Assembly: GCA_017303475.1 (NCBI GenBank)
Contig: JAFLBO010000011.1
Span: 1-64,000 of the forward strand
DNA: 64,000 nt
Reading direction: 5' to 3'
Source: Chitinophagales bacterium
GTDB lineage: Bacteria > Bacteroidota > Bacteroidia > Chitinophagales > Saprospiraceae
Shown: positions 34,928-44,367 of the stretch, in pieces
How positions within the stretch are numbered: position 1 is the first letter of the stretch
How the letters are laid out: every line of letters begins with the position of its first letter
Notes under the pieces: generated by a model
What the model was told of the DNA's origin: nothing
Database searches by the model: none
The model's input: the letters and a program-made list of their open reading frames with translations, nothing else
Program-made: the position numbers and the translations under genes

Positions 34928-35443
34928 ATGCAAAAAATAATTTTACGTTACGGCCTTTACTCCGGCGTCCTCGCTGCCCTTCTAATGGTATTTACCAGCG
35001 TTTTTTACTCCAGTAACATGGATTTTGAAAACGGTCAATACGTTGGATACGCCGGAATTCTTCTTAGTATGTTATTTGTTTTCATCGGTGTTAGAGCATA
35101 CCGTGAAGAAAATGGCGGCACATTAAGCTTTGGAAAAGGTTTTCAGATAGGCTTGTCAATTGTTCTGATTTCCTGCTTCTGCTACGTTATCGCATGGATG
35201 GTTGTTTATGAAACGATATTACCTGATTTTGTAGAAAAGTACGAAGCATTCATGCTTGATAAAATGCGCAATTCGGGAGCGACTGAGGCTGCCATCTTTG
35301 AACAAAGTAAAGAAATGCAGGCCTTCAAAGAAATGTACGCCAACCCTTTTATACGATTTGGTTTAACTTTTCTGGAACCATTCCCGGTTGGCTTTTTGGT
35401 TGCTCTGGCAACTGCTTTTATCCTGAAAAAGAAAGAAGCTTGA
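34928..35443 (+). CDS. DUF4199 membrane protein
   Basis: From ATG 34928 the product is 171 residues with four predicted membrane helices (about 7-24, 40-56, 74-97 and 145-165). It shows the DUF4199 pattern: YAGILLSMLFVFIGVRAYR, GGTLSFGKGFQIGL, and a loop with M-x-x-G-A-T plus a QAFKEMYANPFIRFG segment. Function not established. A hairpin terminator follows. Confidence 0.82.
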   Translation: MQKIILRYGLYSGVLAALLMVFTSVFYSSNMDFENGQYVGYAGILLSMLFVFIGVRAYREENGGTLSFGKGFQIGLSIVLISCFCYVIAWMVVYETILPDFVEKYEAFMLDKMRNSGATEAAIFEQSKEMQAFKEMYANPFIRFGLTFLEPFPVGFLVALATAFILKKKEA

Positions 35444-35460
35444 ATACACATCTGATAGTC

Positions 35461-35516
35461 ATCCCAACTGTATGTATACCTGTTTGGTATCTATACGGTT
35501 GGGATTGACCTTTTTC
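35461..35516 (+). terminator. Terminator after the DUF4199 gene
   Basis: Twenty-position arms (35461-35480 with 35486-35505, a few mismatches), 5-nt loop, then TGACCTTTTTC. Confidence 0.75.
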
Positions 35517-35642
35517 AGGTGATATTGCCACATCCACTACCGCTAATTTTAGCCATGTTTAGTCGAATTGTTTAGCGTATTAACCCGCATTTTGCCGGTC
35601 TTTGTTGTATGGTTTCACATCAGCCTAACCATAGCATTAAGC

Positions 35643-38018
35643 ATGAAAAACATTTCGCTACTCTCTATTGCTCTCCTATTTTCCGTTGCTGCCTTTGCGC
35701 AGAATTACAACATAGCATTCCGCTCCAAAATCAGTTTCCCAGGACAAACAGTCGCTAACATGTGTGGCTGGGCTTCTCCGGATGGCAAGGAATACGCCCT
35801 GGTTGGCGCATCCAAGGGCCTGATCATTGTTGACGTAACCAATCCGGATGTTCCTCAACAGATTGTACAAATACCTGGCCCTGACGATTTTTGGAAAGAA
35901 ATCAAAACCTACAGCCACTATGCATATGTGGTAACGGAAGGTGGTTCAGGGGTTCAAATTGTGGATTTAAGCGCCCTGCCATCCAGCACGTTGCCATCCA
36001 AGTATTATCGCGGAGATGGCGCCATTGCCAATCAGCTAAACACCATTCATTCATTGCATATCGACGTAACCAAAGGTTATCTATATGCTTATGGAAGCAA
36101 CCTGTTCAACGGCGGGGCAGTGGTACTTGATTTGAATCTGGATCCCTGGAACCCAATTTATGTAGGTAAGTTTGACCAGTTGGGCTACATCCACGACGGG
36201 TATGTAGACAATGATACCCTTTATGCTGCGCATATCAATGCAGGTATCTTTTCTATTGTCAACATGGCCAACAAAACCGCTCCGGTTTTGATCAACACCC
36301 AGTCCACCCCTACCCTGTTCACCCACAATACCTGGCTTTCAGAAGACCGCAAAACCATTTTTACCACCGATGAAAACAGCAGTTCATTTTTGGGCTCCTA
36401 CGATGTAAGCGACCCCACTGATATTCAGTTTCTGGATAAAATGCAAACCAACCCGGGCTCCGGCAGTATTATCCACAACACCCATATTCGTGGTAATTAT
36501 GCCATTACCTCCTGGTATACCGAAGGTGTAAACATTATTGATGTTACCAGACCTCAGAATCTGGTGGAAACCGGCAAGTACGACACTTATCCACAAGGTT
36601 CAGGCGGTTCCTTTGAAGGTTGCTGGGGCGTTTATCCCTATCTGCCTTCCGGGAATCTGGTTGTGGGCAATATTTCTCCTGCGGAATTGTGGATGCTCAC
36701 CCCCAATTATCAAAGAGCATGTTATCTTGAAGGAAACGTTACAGATGCATCTACTGGCGCTCCCATTTCTGGTGCACAAATCCTTTTTACCGGAAACAAT
36801 ACTTCCACCAAACAAAGTGGGCCTGGTGGCAAATATGGCATCGGACAGGTTACTCCGGGCCTGGCAACTGTACAGGTATCAAAGTTTGGCTACCTGCCGG
36901 CAACTGCCCAGGTCAACCTGATTTCCGGCGAAGTGGTAACACAGAATTTCAGTCTGGAAGTAGCCCCTCTCCTCAATATAGGCGGTATTGTTCGCAGAGC
37001 CAGCGACGGAACACCCATTCCCGGCGCCCAAATATCCGTGCTTTCTCCCGATGTCCAATACGATCTGGTAGCAGATGCCAATGGCAGTTTTAGCGTACAA
37101 AATGTAACCGGCGGCCTATACGATGTAGTAGCCGGCGCATGGGGTTACAGGTACGAAGTTCAAAACCTGACCATCAGTAGCAACCAACAATTGGTATTAG
37201 AACTGAATGAAGGATATCAGGACGACTTTGTATTCGATTATGGCTGGGAAGCAAGTGGAAGTTCTGCCACTGGAAAATGGGAACGCACCGCCGATCCGCT
37301 GGAGGTTAATGTGGGGGTTGTAGTAGCACCTGATGATGATGTAACAGGCGACATTGGTTTCTCCTGTTTTGTAACCGGCAATTCAACAGGCGAGGTGGAT
37401 CAGGACGATGTTGAGTCTGGCACATCTATCCTCACTTCTCCAATAATGGACCTGAGTAACTACCTGAATCCTAGAATCACGGGCAAGGTTTGGTGCCTAA
37501 GCGCCAATATCACTCAGCAATTTGTGGATTCCATTAAAGTTTATATCAGCAATGGGGTTCAGGAAAAACTAGCCTGGAAAAGAAAGGGCGACCAGTTTGA
37601 CTGGCAAGATTTGTCGTTCGATGTAACCGACTTTGTATCGCTAACCAATGAAATGCGTATCAAAATTGTTTGTTTTGACAACCCCAACTCGGCTATTTTC
37701 GACACGTACGAGGCTGCTTTTGACCAGTTTAATGTGGTGGATCAGCCACTAAGCGTGAATGAACCGGAGCAATTGCCATCACTTAGCGCCTCTCCGAACC
37801 CATTTGCCACACAGACTACCATCCAGTATCAAAACCCCTACCGGGACGCCCGTATGCAGGTGTTTGATCTGGCCGGCACTTTAAAGGCAGAATACCAACT
37901 CTCTGAACAGGAAGGGGCGCAGGCCATTGGTGAGCAATTGCCGGCCGGCGTTTATCTGGTTAGGCTGAGCTTTGCCGGCGGACAATCCAGTCCGGTAAAG
38001 ATTATCAAAATGCGATAA
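35643..38018 (+). CDS. Choice-of-anchor B family secreted protein, LVIVD repeats
   Basis: From ATG 35643 the product is 791 residues, with a signal peptide (1-19, ending AAFAQ). The N-terminal half is a propeller of LVIVD-type repeats (GLIIVDVTNPDVP, GVQIVDLSALP, FSIVNMANKTAP, GVNIIDVTRPQN). Two carboxypeptidase-regulatory-like beta domains follow (~365-520), then a jelly-roll-like segment with DDFVFDYGWEASG, and a type A T9SS sorting domain (SASPNPFATQTTIQY … GVYLVRLSFAGGQSSPVKIIKM). Secreted or surface-bound; substrate unknown. Confidence 0.87.
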   Translation: MKNISLLSIALLFSVAAFAQNYNIAFRSKISFPGQTVANMCGWASPDGKEYALVGASKGLIIVDVTNPDVPQQIVQIPGPDDFWKEIKTYSHYAYVVTEGGSGVQIVDLSALPSSTLPSKYYRGDGAIANQLNTIHSLHIDVTKGYLYAYGSNLFNGGAVVLDLNLDPWNPIYVGKFDQLGYIHDGYVDNDTLYAAHINAGIFSIVNMANKTAPVLINTQSTPTLFTHNTWLSEDRKTIFTTDENSSSFLGSYDVSDPTDIQFLDKMQTNPGSGSIIHNTHIRGNYAITSWYTEGVNIIDVTRPQNLVETGKYDTYPQGSGGSFEGCWGVYPYLPSGNLVVGNISPAELWMLTPNYQRACYLEGNVTDASTGAPISGAQILFTGNNTSTKQSGPGGKYGIGQVTPGLATVQVSKFGYLPATAQVNLISGEVVTQNFSLEVAPLLNIGGIVRRASDGTPIPGAQISVLSPDVQYDLVADANGSFSVQNVTGGLYDVVAGAWGYRYEVQNLTISSNQQLVLELNEGYQDDFVFDYGWEASGSSATGKWERTADPLEVNVGVVVAPDDDVTGDIGFSCFVTGNSTGEVDQDDVESGTSILTSPIMDLSNYLNPRITGKVWCLSANITQQFVDSIKVYISNGVQEKLAWKRKGDQFDWQDLSFDVTDFVSLTNEMRIKIVCFDNPNSAIFDTYEAAFDQFNVVDQPLSVNEPEQLPSLSASPNPFATQTTIQYQNPYRDARMQVFDLAGTLKAEYQLSEQEGAQAIGEQLPAGVYLVRLSFAGGQSSPVKIIKMR

Positions 38019-38064
38019 GGTATGTTTAACAAACAGCAATAGCATAGGCTAAACAGCCTCTGTG

Positions 38065-38106
38065 CGGGGAATTTTTGCTAATGGGCAAAAATTCCCCGTT
38101 TTTTTT
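38065..38106 (+). terminator. Strong terminator
   Basis: Perfect 14-bp stem (38065-38078 with 38085-38098), 6-nt loop, then T8. Confidence 0.93.
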
Positions 38107-38163
38107 CGGGGTTTAGTAGAGATCGTGTTTTCCTTTGGGTGATCATACTGATCGTATTCGTTT

Positions 38164-39183
38164 ATGGGTCCAAAAATTCTTGTCACAGGCGGCGCCGGCT
38201 TTATTGGGTCGCATACGGTAGTTGCACTGGCAGAAGCAGGCTATGAACCGGTAATACTGGATGATTTTTCCAACTCGGAATCTTCAGTTTTAACCGGATT
38301 GCGCAGCATTCTGGGCAAAGACATTCCCTGTTATGCCCGGGATTGCAATGATTATGCCTTGCTCAGGAGCATTTTCCGGGAGCACCAGATCAGTGGTATC
38401 ATCCATTTTGCTGCTTTCAAAGCAGTTGGTGAATCGATGCAGGAGCCTTTGGCCTATTACCGCAACAACCTCGGCTCACTTATCACCCTGATGGATGCCA
38501 TGTTGGCAGAAGGAATAAGCAACCTGATTTTTTCATCCTCCTGCACGGTGTACGGAAATCCTGATCAGCCTCCGGTAACGGAAGAAACCCCCGTTAAACC
38601 AGCCGCTTCAGTGTATGGCAATACCAAACAAATTGGCGAGGAGATTATTCGGGATGTTTGTGCAGCCAAACCTTTGAAAGCCATTTCATTGCGTTATTTT
38701 AACCCCATTGGTGCACATCCCAGCGCCGAAATTGGCGAACTTCCCCGGGGAATACCCAATAACCTGGTGCCATTTATTACTCAAACTGCCGCAGGTTTAA
38801 GGAAATCGCTCACCATATTTGGCAACGATTACCCTACTCCTGATGGCACCTGCATACGGGATTATATTCATGTGATGGATCTGGCAGAAGCGCATGTATC
38901 GGCGCTTCGATATGCCATGGCGCATGCCGATGTACACTTGTACGACACCTTCAACCTGGGTTCCGGGCAAGGTAACAGCGTATTGGAACTGGTTCAGCAG
39001 TTTGAGCAGGTAAGCGGCTCGCCACTGCCCTACCAGATTGGCCCCAGGCGGGAAGGTGATGTGGTAGCTGTTTGGGCAGATGTACAAAAATCCAGTAACC
39101 TGCTTGGCTGGAAAACCCGGCGAACATTGAAAGAAGCACTGGCTGATGCCTGGCGCTGGCAACAGAAATTGGCCGGCTCATGA
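38164..39183 (+). CDS. galE: UDP-glucose 4-epimerase
   Basis: The 339-residue extended SDR has the NAD motif GGAGFIGS at 9-16, Ser-rich SSSCTVYG at 124-131, and catalytic Tyr151/Lys155 (YGNTK). The signature RYFNPIGAHPSAEIGE is typical of GalE, which interconverts UDP-glucose and UDP-galactose. The stop is 9 bp before glpD, so the genes are probably co-transcribed. Confidence 0.95.
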   Translation: MGPKILVTGGAGFIGSHTVVALAEAGYEPVILDDFSNSESSVLTGLRSILGKDIPCYARDCNDYALLRSIFREHQISGIIHFAAFKAVGESMQEPLAYYRNNLGSLITLMDAMLAEGISNLIFSSSCTVYGNPDQPPVTEETPVKPAASVYGNTKQIGEEIIRDVCAAKPLKAISLRYFNPIGAHPSAEIGELPRGIPNNLVPFITQTAAGLRKSLTIFGNDYPTPDGTCIRDYIHVMDLAEAHVSALRYAMAHADVHLYDTFNLGSGQGNSVLELVQQFEQVSGSPLPYQIGPRREGDVVAVWADVQKSSNLLGWKTRRTLKEALADAWRWQQKLAGS

Positions 39184-39192
39184 AATTTGTAC

Positions 39193-40866
39193 ATGAACCG
39201 AAATGCTCAAATACAACGATTGGCTGAAGAGACCTTTGATCTGTGCATCATAGGCGCCGGAGCCAGTGGCGCTGGTTGCGCACTGGATGCAGCTTCCCGA
39301 GGTTTGAAGGTGGCGCTCATTGACCAGGCTGATTTTGGGTCTGCAACCTCCAGTAAAAGTACCAAGTTGATACATGGTGGCGTACGATACCTGGAACAAG
39401 CTTTTAAAAAATGGGATTTTGCTCAATTAAAACAGGTCAAACACGGACTTCTTGAACGGCGTATTCTGTTGCAAAATGCTCCGCATCTGGCCCAACCGCT
39501 CGGTATCATAACCCCGGTTTTTCATTGGTGGGAAGGATTGTACTACCGCATTGGCCTTAAACTATATGATTGGTTTGCGCACAACCGAACCGACCAACCC
39601 TGGCCTTCCAGCAAATGGCTGAGTAAAAAAGAAGCGTTAGCATTGGCGCCGGAGCTTACGCCCGGTATTCACAGCGCTATTTTGTATTACGATGGGCAGT
39701 TAAACGATTCCAGATACACCCTGGCATTGGTGCAAACAGCCTTGCAATTTCCTGGCACTGTAGCCGCCAATTATCTTGCGCTGGAGGACTTTGAAAAAGA
39801 TACTTCAGGGAAAATTACTGGCGCAATGCTCCGCAATCTGGCGCCAGATCCTGGCGGGAACACCCATATAATAGTCAAAGCCTCCGTTTTTTTAAACTGT
39901 ACCGGCCCTTACTCGGATAAAGTCAGACAATTGGCCAATCCTGCTTTGCCTCAGCGAATGAGTCCGTCTAAAGGGGTGCACCTCACGCTGCCTGCACATA
40001 TTTTGAACAGCAGACACGCCCTGCTCATTCCAAAAACAGCCGATGGCAGGATGGTTTTTGCCATACCTTTTGAAGGCAAAACCATTCTTGGCACTACCGA
40101 CGAGCCCTGCGGTGTTTCCCCTAATGAACCAATGTTGCAATCACGAGACATACTTTTTTTATTAGATACCCTCCGCCCCTACTTGCAAAAACCACTGGAT
40201 CAAAAGGCCGTTCAGGCAGGATTTGGTGGCATCAGGCCCTTGCTGGCTGCTGCACCGGATAGGCAAGACAAACAAACCAAATCATTACTGCGTGATCACG
40301 AAGTAGAAACTGACCCCAATAGTGGCCTGATCAGTCTTTTAGGAGGCAAATGGACTACCTATCGGGTAATGGCACAGGATGCGGTAGACATGGTAGGGAA
40401 AATGTTGCCTGTAGGAAAAGTCTTGTCGAAATCCGGCACTGAGCACCTGGTACTTATTGGCGCCAGACAGTATGATACCGGCCTTGCGGGCCAACTGCAA
40501 ACAAGATCCGGATTGCCGGCAGAAACGTGCCGGCATTTGGCACATCATTACGGCGATCAGGCTTCCAAACTACTAGCACTGGTTGAGGCAGATGTCAGGC
40601 TCATACAACGTATTCACCCTGATTTTCCATTTATTTGTGCAGAAATCGTGTACGCTGCCAGATACGAGATGGCAGTCAAGTTGCGAGACTTTATCGCCCG
40701 CCGAATAAGGATGGAGATTTTGGATTGGGAGGCGGCTCGGGCATCTGTGCCAGTTGTGGCACATTGGATGGGCATTGAGCTGGGATGGACGCCTGAGTAC
40801 AGAGAACAGCAGCAGCTGGAGTATGAAGCAATACTGGAGCAGTTCATCCGGCAATCAAAGCTTTGA
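39193..40866 (+). CDS. glpD: Glycerol-3-phosphate dehydrogenase (FAD, respiratory)
   Basis: From ATG 39193 the product is 557 residues. The FAD motif IIGAGASGAGCALDAASRG lies near residue 16; STKLIHGGVRYLEQ is the GlpD substrate/FAD signature; the C-terminal DAO_C helical domain is present (PEYREQQQLE). It oxidises sn-glycerol-3-phosphate to DHAP at the inner membrane, passing electrons to quinone. The downstream aquaglyceroporin supports glycerol use. No glycerol kinase gene is in the window. Confidence 0.95.
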   Translation: MNRNAQIQRLAEETFDLCIIGAGASGAGCALDAASRGLKVALIDQADFGSATSSKSTKLIHGGVRYLEQAFKKWDFAQLKQVKHGLLERRILLQNAPHLAQPLGIITPVFHWWEGLYYRIGLKLYDWFAHNRTDQPWPSSKWLSKKEALALAPELTPGIHSAILYYDGQLNDSRYTLALVQTALQFPGTVAANYLALEDFEKDTSGKITGAMLRNLAPDPGGNTHIIVKASVFLNCTGPYSDKVRQLANPALPQRMSPSKGVHLTLPAHILNSRHALLIPKTADGRMVFAIPFEGKTILGTTDEPCGVSPNEPMLQSRDILFLLDTLRPYLQKPLDQKAVQAGFGGIRPLLAAAPDRQDKQTKSLLRDHEVETDPNSGLISLLGGKWTTYRVMAQDAVDMVGKMLPVGKVLSKSGTEHLVLIGARQYDTGLAGQLQTRSGLPAETCRHLAHHYGDQASKLLALVEADVRLIQRIHPDFPFICAEIVYAARYEMAVKLRDFIARRIRMEILDWEAARASVPVVAHWMGIELGWTPEYREQQQLEYEAILEQFIRQSKL

Positions 40867-40919
40867 TACTTACCAAAATTGGGCTGTCAACTAACATGAA
40901 ACACTAAACGCTATTACCT

Positions 40920-41630
40920 ATGAACTTTTTTCTTGCTGAACTCATTGGCACCGCGCTGCTCATTTTATTGGGCAATGGAGTGGTTGCCGGTGTAGTGCTC
41001 CGCGATACCAAAAATGAAAATTCAGGTTGGATCGTTATCACCATTGGCTGGGCGCTGGCAGTCACCTTCGCGGTATATGCCGTTGGCAAAATCAGCGGCG
41101 CCCATTTGAATCCAGCAGTTACCCTTGCCCTGGCAGCTACCGGACAATTTGCTGCTGATCAGGTTCCGCTTTATCTGGCAGCCCAGCTGCTGGGAGGCAT
41201 CTTAGGCTCGGTGCTCGTTTTCTTACACTACTACCCTCATTGGGAAAGGACACCCGATGCTGGCGCCAAACTTGCCGTGTTTTGTACAGCGCCAGCCGTT
41301 CGCCATACTCCTTCCAACTTTTTCAGTGAATTTTCAGGCACCTTCATCTTAATGTTTGGTTTGTCTGCCATAGGCGCAAATCGTTTTGCTGAAGGGTTGA
41401 ACCCCTTGGTAGTTGGAGCTTTGGTGCTGGCTATTGGACATTCGCTGGGTGGCACCACAGGTTATGCCATCAATCCTGCCCGCGATCTCGGGCCGAGGAT
41501 TGCCCATGCCTTCTTACCAGTGCCTGGCAAAGGGGATTCCAACTGGAGCTATGCATGGATTCCGGTTGTTGCCCCTATATTGGGTGGCATTGCTGGAGCT
41601 TTTGTTTACCGTATTTTATTCCTAGGATAA
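40920..41630 (+). CDS. glpF: Aquaglyceroporin / glycerol uptake facilitator
   Basis: The 236-residue MIP protein has six helices. Both half-membrane loops are visible: HLNPAVT (Asn64) and INPARDLGPR (Asn185, Asp189). Asp after NPAR is the residue that marks glycerol facilitators as opposed to water-only channels. It lies 53 bp after glpD, likely the same transcript, and ends at a shared terminator. Confidence 0.93.
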   Translation: MNFFLAELIGTALLILLGNGVVAGVVLRDTKNENSGWIVITIGWALAVTFAVYAVGKISGAHLNPAVTLALAATGQFAADQVPLYLAAQLLGGILGSVLVFLHYYPHWERTPDAGAKLAVFCTAPAVRHTPSNFFSEFSGTFILMFGLSAIGANRFAEGLNPLVVGALVLAIGHSLGGTTGYAINPARDLGPRIAHAFLPVPGKGDSNWSYAWIPVVAPILGGIAGAFVYRILFLG

Positions 41631-41644
41631 GTTCTTTGACTACT

Positions 41645-41696
41645 AAAAAAAAACATGAGTCATCCCCGAAAACCGGGAATGACTCATGTTTTTTTT
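41645..41696. terminator. Bidirectional terminator between glpF and the OmpA gene
   Basis: Stem ACATGAGTCAT/ATGACTCATGT (41653-41663 with 41679-41689), inner CCCCG pairing, A tract before and T8 after. Confidence 0.92.
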
Positions 41697-41713
41697 CAGC
41701 CTGGAAGTGCTGA

Positions 41714-43270
41714 TTATTTCACGTACAGTTCAAATTCTACGCGGCGGTTTTGTTCACGGCCAGCAGCAGTTTTATTGTCGCCAACTGGTTTCGTTTCACC
41801 GTAACCGGCAGAAGCCATACGAGCAGCGGCGATGCCTTTGCTAACCAGATAATCGTAGCAAGCCTTTGCACGACGCTCAGAAAGTTCCTGGTTGCGCTTG
41901 TCGTCGCCAACATTATCAGTATGGCCATTGATGTTGAGACTATACTCCTTGTAAGTGTTCATTACATTCACAACCTCATCCAACACAGCATAAGATTTTT
42001 TCAACAGTACATCTTTGCCAGTCTCAAATTGAACGAGTTTGATAGCGCGCTCCAGTTTAGCCTTATCTTCTTTCTTGATTTCCGGGCAACCGCGCAGTGC
42101 AGCTACGCCTGGTTTGTCAGGGCACCGGTCGGTATCGTCATAAATACCATCGCCGTCGGAATCCGGGCAACCTTTGTGCGCAGAGTCGCCTTTTTTATCC
42201 GGGCAAGCGTCGTCTTTATCAGCAACACCATCGCTATCACGGTCTGGGCAGCCCATGGTTGAAGCCGGGCCTTTGTCGCCAGGGCACTTATCGTCTTTAT
42301 CGGTGATGCCATCGCCATCGCGATCCGGACAACCCATTGTGGCTGCCGGGCCTGCTTCACGCGGACACTTGTCCTGTGCATCTGTGATACCATCGTTATC
42401 TGCATCAGGGCAACCTTTCATGGCGGCAATACCTTTTACATCAGGGCACTCATCAGAATCATCAACAATACCGTCGCCATCACGGTCTGGGCAACCTTTG
42501 GTTGAAGCCGGGCCTTTGGCATCCGGACAGTTGTCGTCGTTATCAGCAATGCCGTCGCCATCGCGGTCCGGGCAACCCATGAGGTTGGCCAAGCCTGGCA
42601 CATCAGGACATTTATCGTCGCTGTCAGCAACACCATCGCCGTCGCGGTCCGGGCAGCCCATCATTTCTTTTGTGCCAGGTACATCCGGGCATTTATCGTC
42701 GTTATCGGAAATACCATCGCCATCGCGGTCTGGTTCACCAAACAGAATGGTGAGGCCGAGTCCGTGCTGCCAACCCGGGCGATTTTCAATAGAAAAACGG
42801 TATTGGGTTTGAGCGCTCAGGTAAAGATTCGGCATAATGCGAAGGTTCAGACCTGCACCTGCCGGAATATTCAGATCGAATTCTTCCTGATCAAAATCCC
42901 AGGTAGAACCTAGTCCGAGGTGAACGCTTGGAACGATGAGGGATTTGCTGCTGGTCAGATTGTTTTGCAGCAAGAGATCGAGGTTTCCGATCAGATTGGT
43001 GCGGTTGGAGTTGGCATATTGTGCTGTTCCGAATTTCAATGGAACAACAAGCCAGGTGCTCTTGTGGATTCTGCGGCCATAGGCAATTTCAACACCACGC
43101 TGTTCGGCATCAGTAAAGACTTGATCCCAGTCTTCCCATGCCGGTGAAGGATTGATGTAATTGTTCCAAAGGCCACGGAAAGTGAGTGATTGGTTAGATT
43201 GCGCAAAAGTTTCCTGTTGCAACAACATAAGTGTACCCACTAAACAAAGGATGGTCAATAACTTCTTCAT
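41714..43270 (-). CDS. OmpA-family outer membrane protein with TSP3 repeats
   Basis: The 518-residue product has a signal peptide (1-23) and an N-terminal beta-barrel-like region (24-185). It has about eight calcium-binding thrombospondin type 3 repeats (DRDGDGI-x-D-x-D-D-x-C-P-D, ~190-400) and a C-terminal OmpA/MotB peptidoglycan-binding domain (~410-518: NINGHTDNVGDDKRNQELSERRA … GREQNRRVEFEL). It tethers the outer membrane to the wall. The TSP3 block is a near-repeat at DNA level and could vary in length. Confidence 0.92.
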   Translation of the reverse strand: MKKLLTILCLVGTLMLLQQETFAQSNQSLTFRGLWNNYINPSPAWEDWDQVFTDAEQRGVEIAYGRRIHKSTWLVVPLKFGTAQYANSNRTNLIGNLDLLLQNNLTSSKSLIVPSVHLGLGSTWDFDQEEFDLNIPAGAGLNLRIMPNLYLSAQTQYRFSIENRPGWQHGLGLTILFGEPDRDGDGISDNDDKCPDVPGTKEMMGCPDRDGDGVADSDDKCPDVPGLANLMGCPDRDGDGIADNDDNCPDAKGPASTKGCPDRDGDGIVDDSDECPDVKGIAAMKGCPDADNDGITDAQDKCPREAGPAATMGCPDRDGDGITDKDDKCPGDKGPASTMGCPDRDSDGVADKDDACPDKKGDSAHKGCPDSDGDGIYDDTDRCPDKPGVAALRGCPEIKKEDKAKLERAIKLVQFETGKDVLLKKSYAVLDEVVNVMNTYKEYSLNINGHTDNVGDDKRNQELSERRAKACYDYLVSKGIAAARMASAGYGETKPVGDNKTAAGREQNRRVEFELYVK

Positions 43271-43596
43271 AAAGGATTGGTTTGGTTATGCAAATGTTTT
43301 GCTTCGACGCTCAATATTAACAAGCGTCACAAGAGTACGAAAAAAAGTCATTTACAAGTCAGATTAATACCTTAATATACTTCTGTTAAGTTCAAAATTT
43401 GTAAAGCGTCTAAATTTCAGGTGATTTTAACGAAATCAAGCACAAAAATTAGGCAACCGCGTTTCTAGCGGTAGTTTTGTTCCGGAAAATGTGCTGCTGA
43501 TTTTTTTCCTTTGCGGCACATTACATTTATCCCAAACAAAAAGCCAAATGCACTCGGCATTGTACCATTACACCATCACATCATTTATCCAAGCGA
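43271..43596. other. Divergent spacer between the OmpA gene and sdhC
   Basis: 326 AT-rich bases containing the promoters of two divergent genes. TTCCTTTG at 43506-43513 is a possible -7 for sdhC, but no well-spaced -33 was found. Nothing else is seen. Confidence 0.45.
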
Positions 43597-44283
43597 ATGA
43601 GTTGGCTATCTAAATTCTTTTCCTCGTCCATTGGCCAAAAGGTCATCATGTCTTTAACGGGGATTTTCCTGATGCTATTTTTGGTCGTTCACCTGATTGG
43701 CAACCTACAGTTGCTGAAAGATGATGGTGGAGAAGCGTTCAACACCTACGCTTTTTTCATGACCCACAATCCGCTGATCAAGCTGATTTCCTATACGTTG
43801 TATGCCTTTATCCTGATCCACACAGTACAAGGCCTTCGTTTGTGGTTATCCAACAAGGCCTCCAGAGGGCCAGAGAGATACGCCGTTACCCATACCAGAT
43901 CTTCTGAGCGTTCCGCACGCAATATGGCCTGGTTCGGTATCGTCATCTTTATTTTCCTGGTGCTGCACCTTTGGCAGTTCTGGCTTCAAATGAAAATGGG
44001 CGTATTACCGCCAGTAGATGTAGAGGCTTACGACCATCCGGTTCAAAATCTATATCTCCCTGTGGCTGAGGCCTTTAAGAATACCTTCTACGTTATTTTC
44101 TACGTCATTTGTATGGTTGTAGTGGGTCTTCACCTTTGGCACGGGTTCTGGTCAGCCTTCCAAACACTGGGTATGCACCATAAAAAATACACCCCCATTA
44201 TTAAAGGTATCGGCATGGTGTACAGCGCTGGCATGGCATTGGGCTTTGCCATCATCCCCATCGTTTTTTACCTGACCAATTGA
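43597..44283 (+). CDS. sdhC: Succinate dehydrogenase cytochrome b subunit
   Basis: The 228-residue product has five membrane helices, the single-anchor type B layout used by Bacteroidota and epsilonproteobacteria, with two haems b ligated by helix histidines (candidates in VVHLIGN, ILIHTVQG, FLVLHLWQ, VVGLHLWHGFW). It anchors SdhAB and carries electrons to or from quinone. It is followed by sdhA after 84 bp. Confidence 0.93.
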   Translation: MSWLSKFFSSSIGQKVIMSLTGIFLMLFLVVHLIGNLQLLKDDGGEAFNTYAFFMTHNPLIKLISYTLYAFILIHTVQGLRLWLSNKASRGPERYAVTHTRSSERSARNMAWFGIVIFIFLVLHLWQFWLQMKMGVLPPVDVEAYDHPVQNLYLPVAEAFKNTFYVIFYVICMVVVGLHLWHGFWSAFQTLGMHHKKYTPIIKGIGMVYSAGMALGFAIIPIVFYLTN

Positions 44284-44367
44284 GATTGGTCCGCTGACAG
44301 GGTCAAGCTATCTCTCTTCGAACAATCGTAAATACAAATTTCAACGGGCAAAATCCGTACTCAAAAT

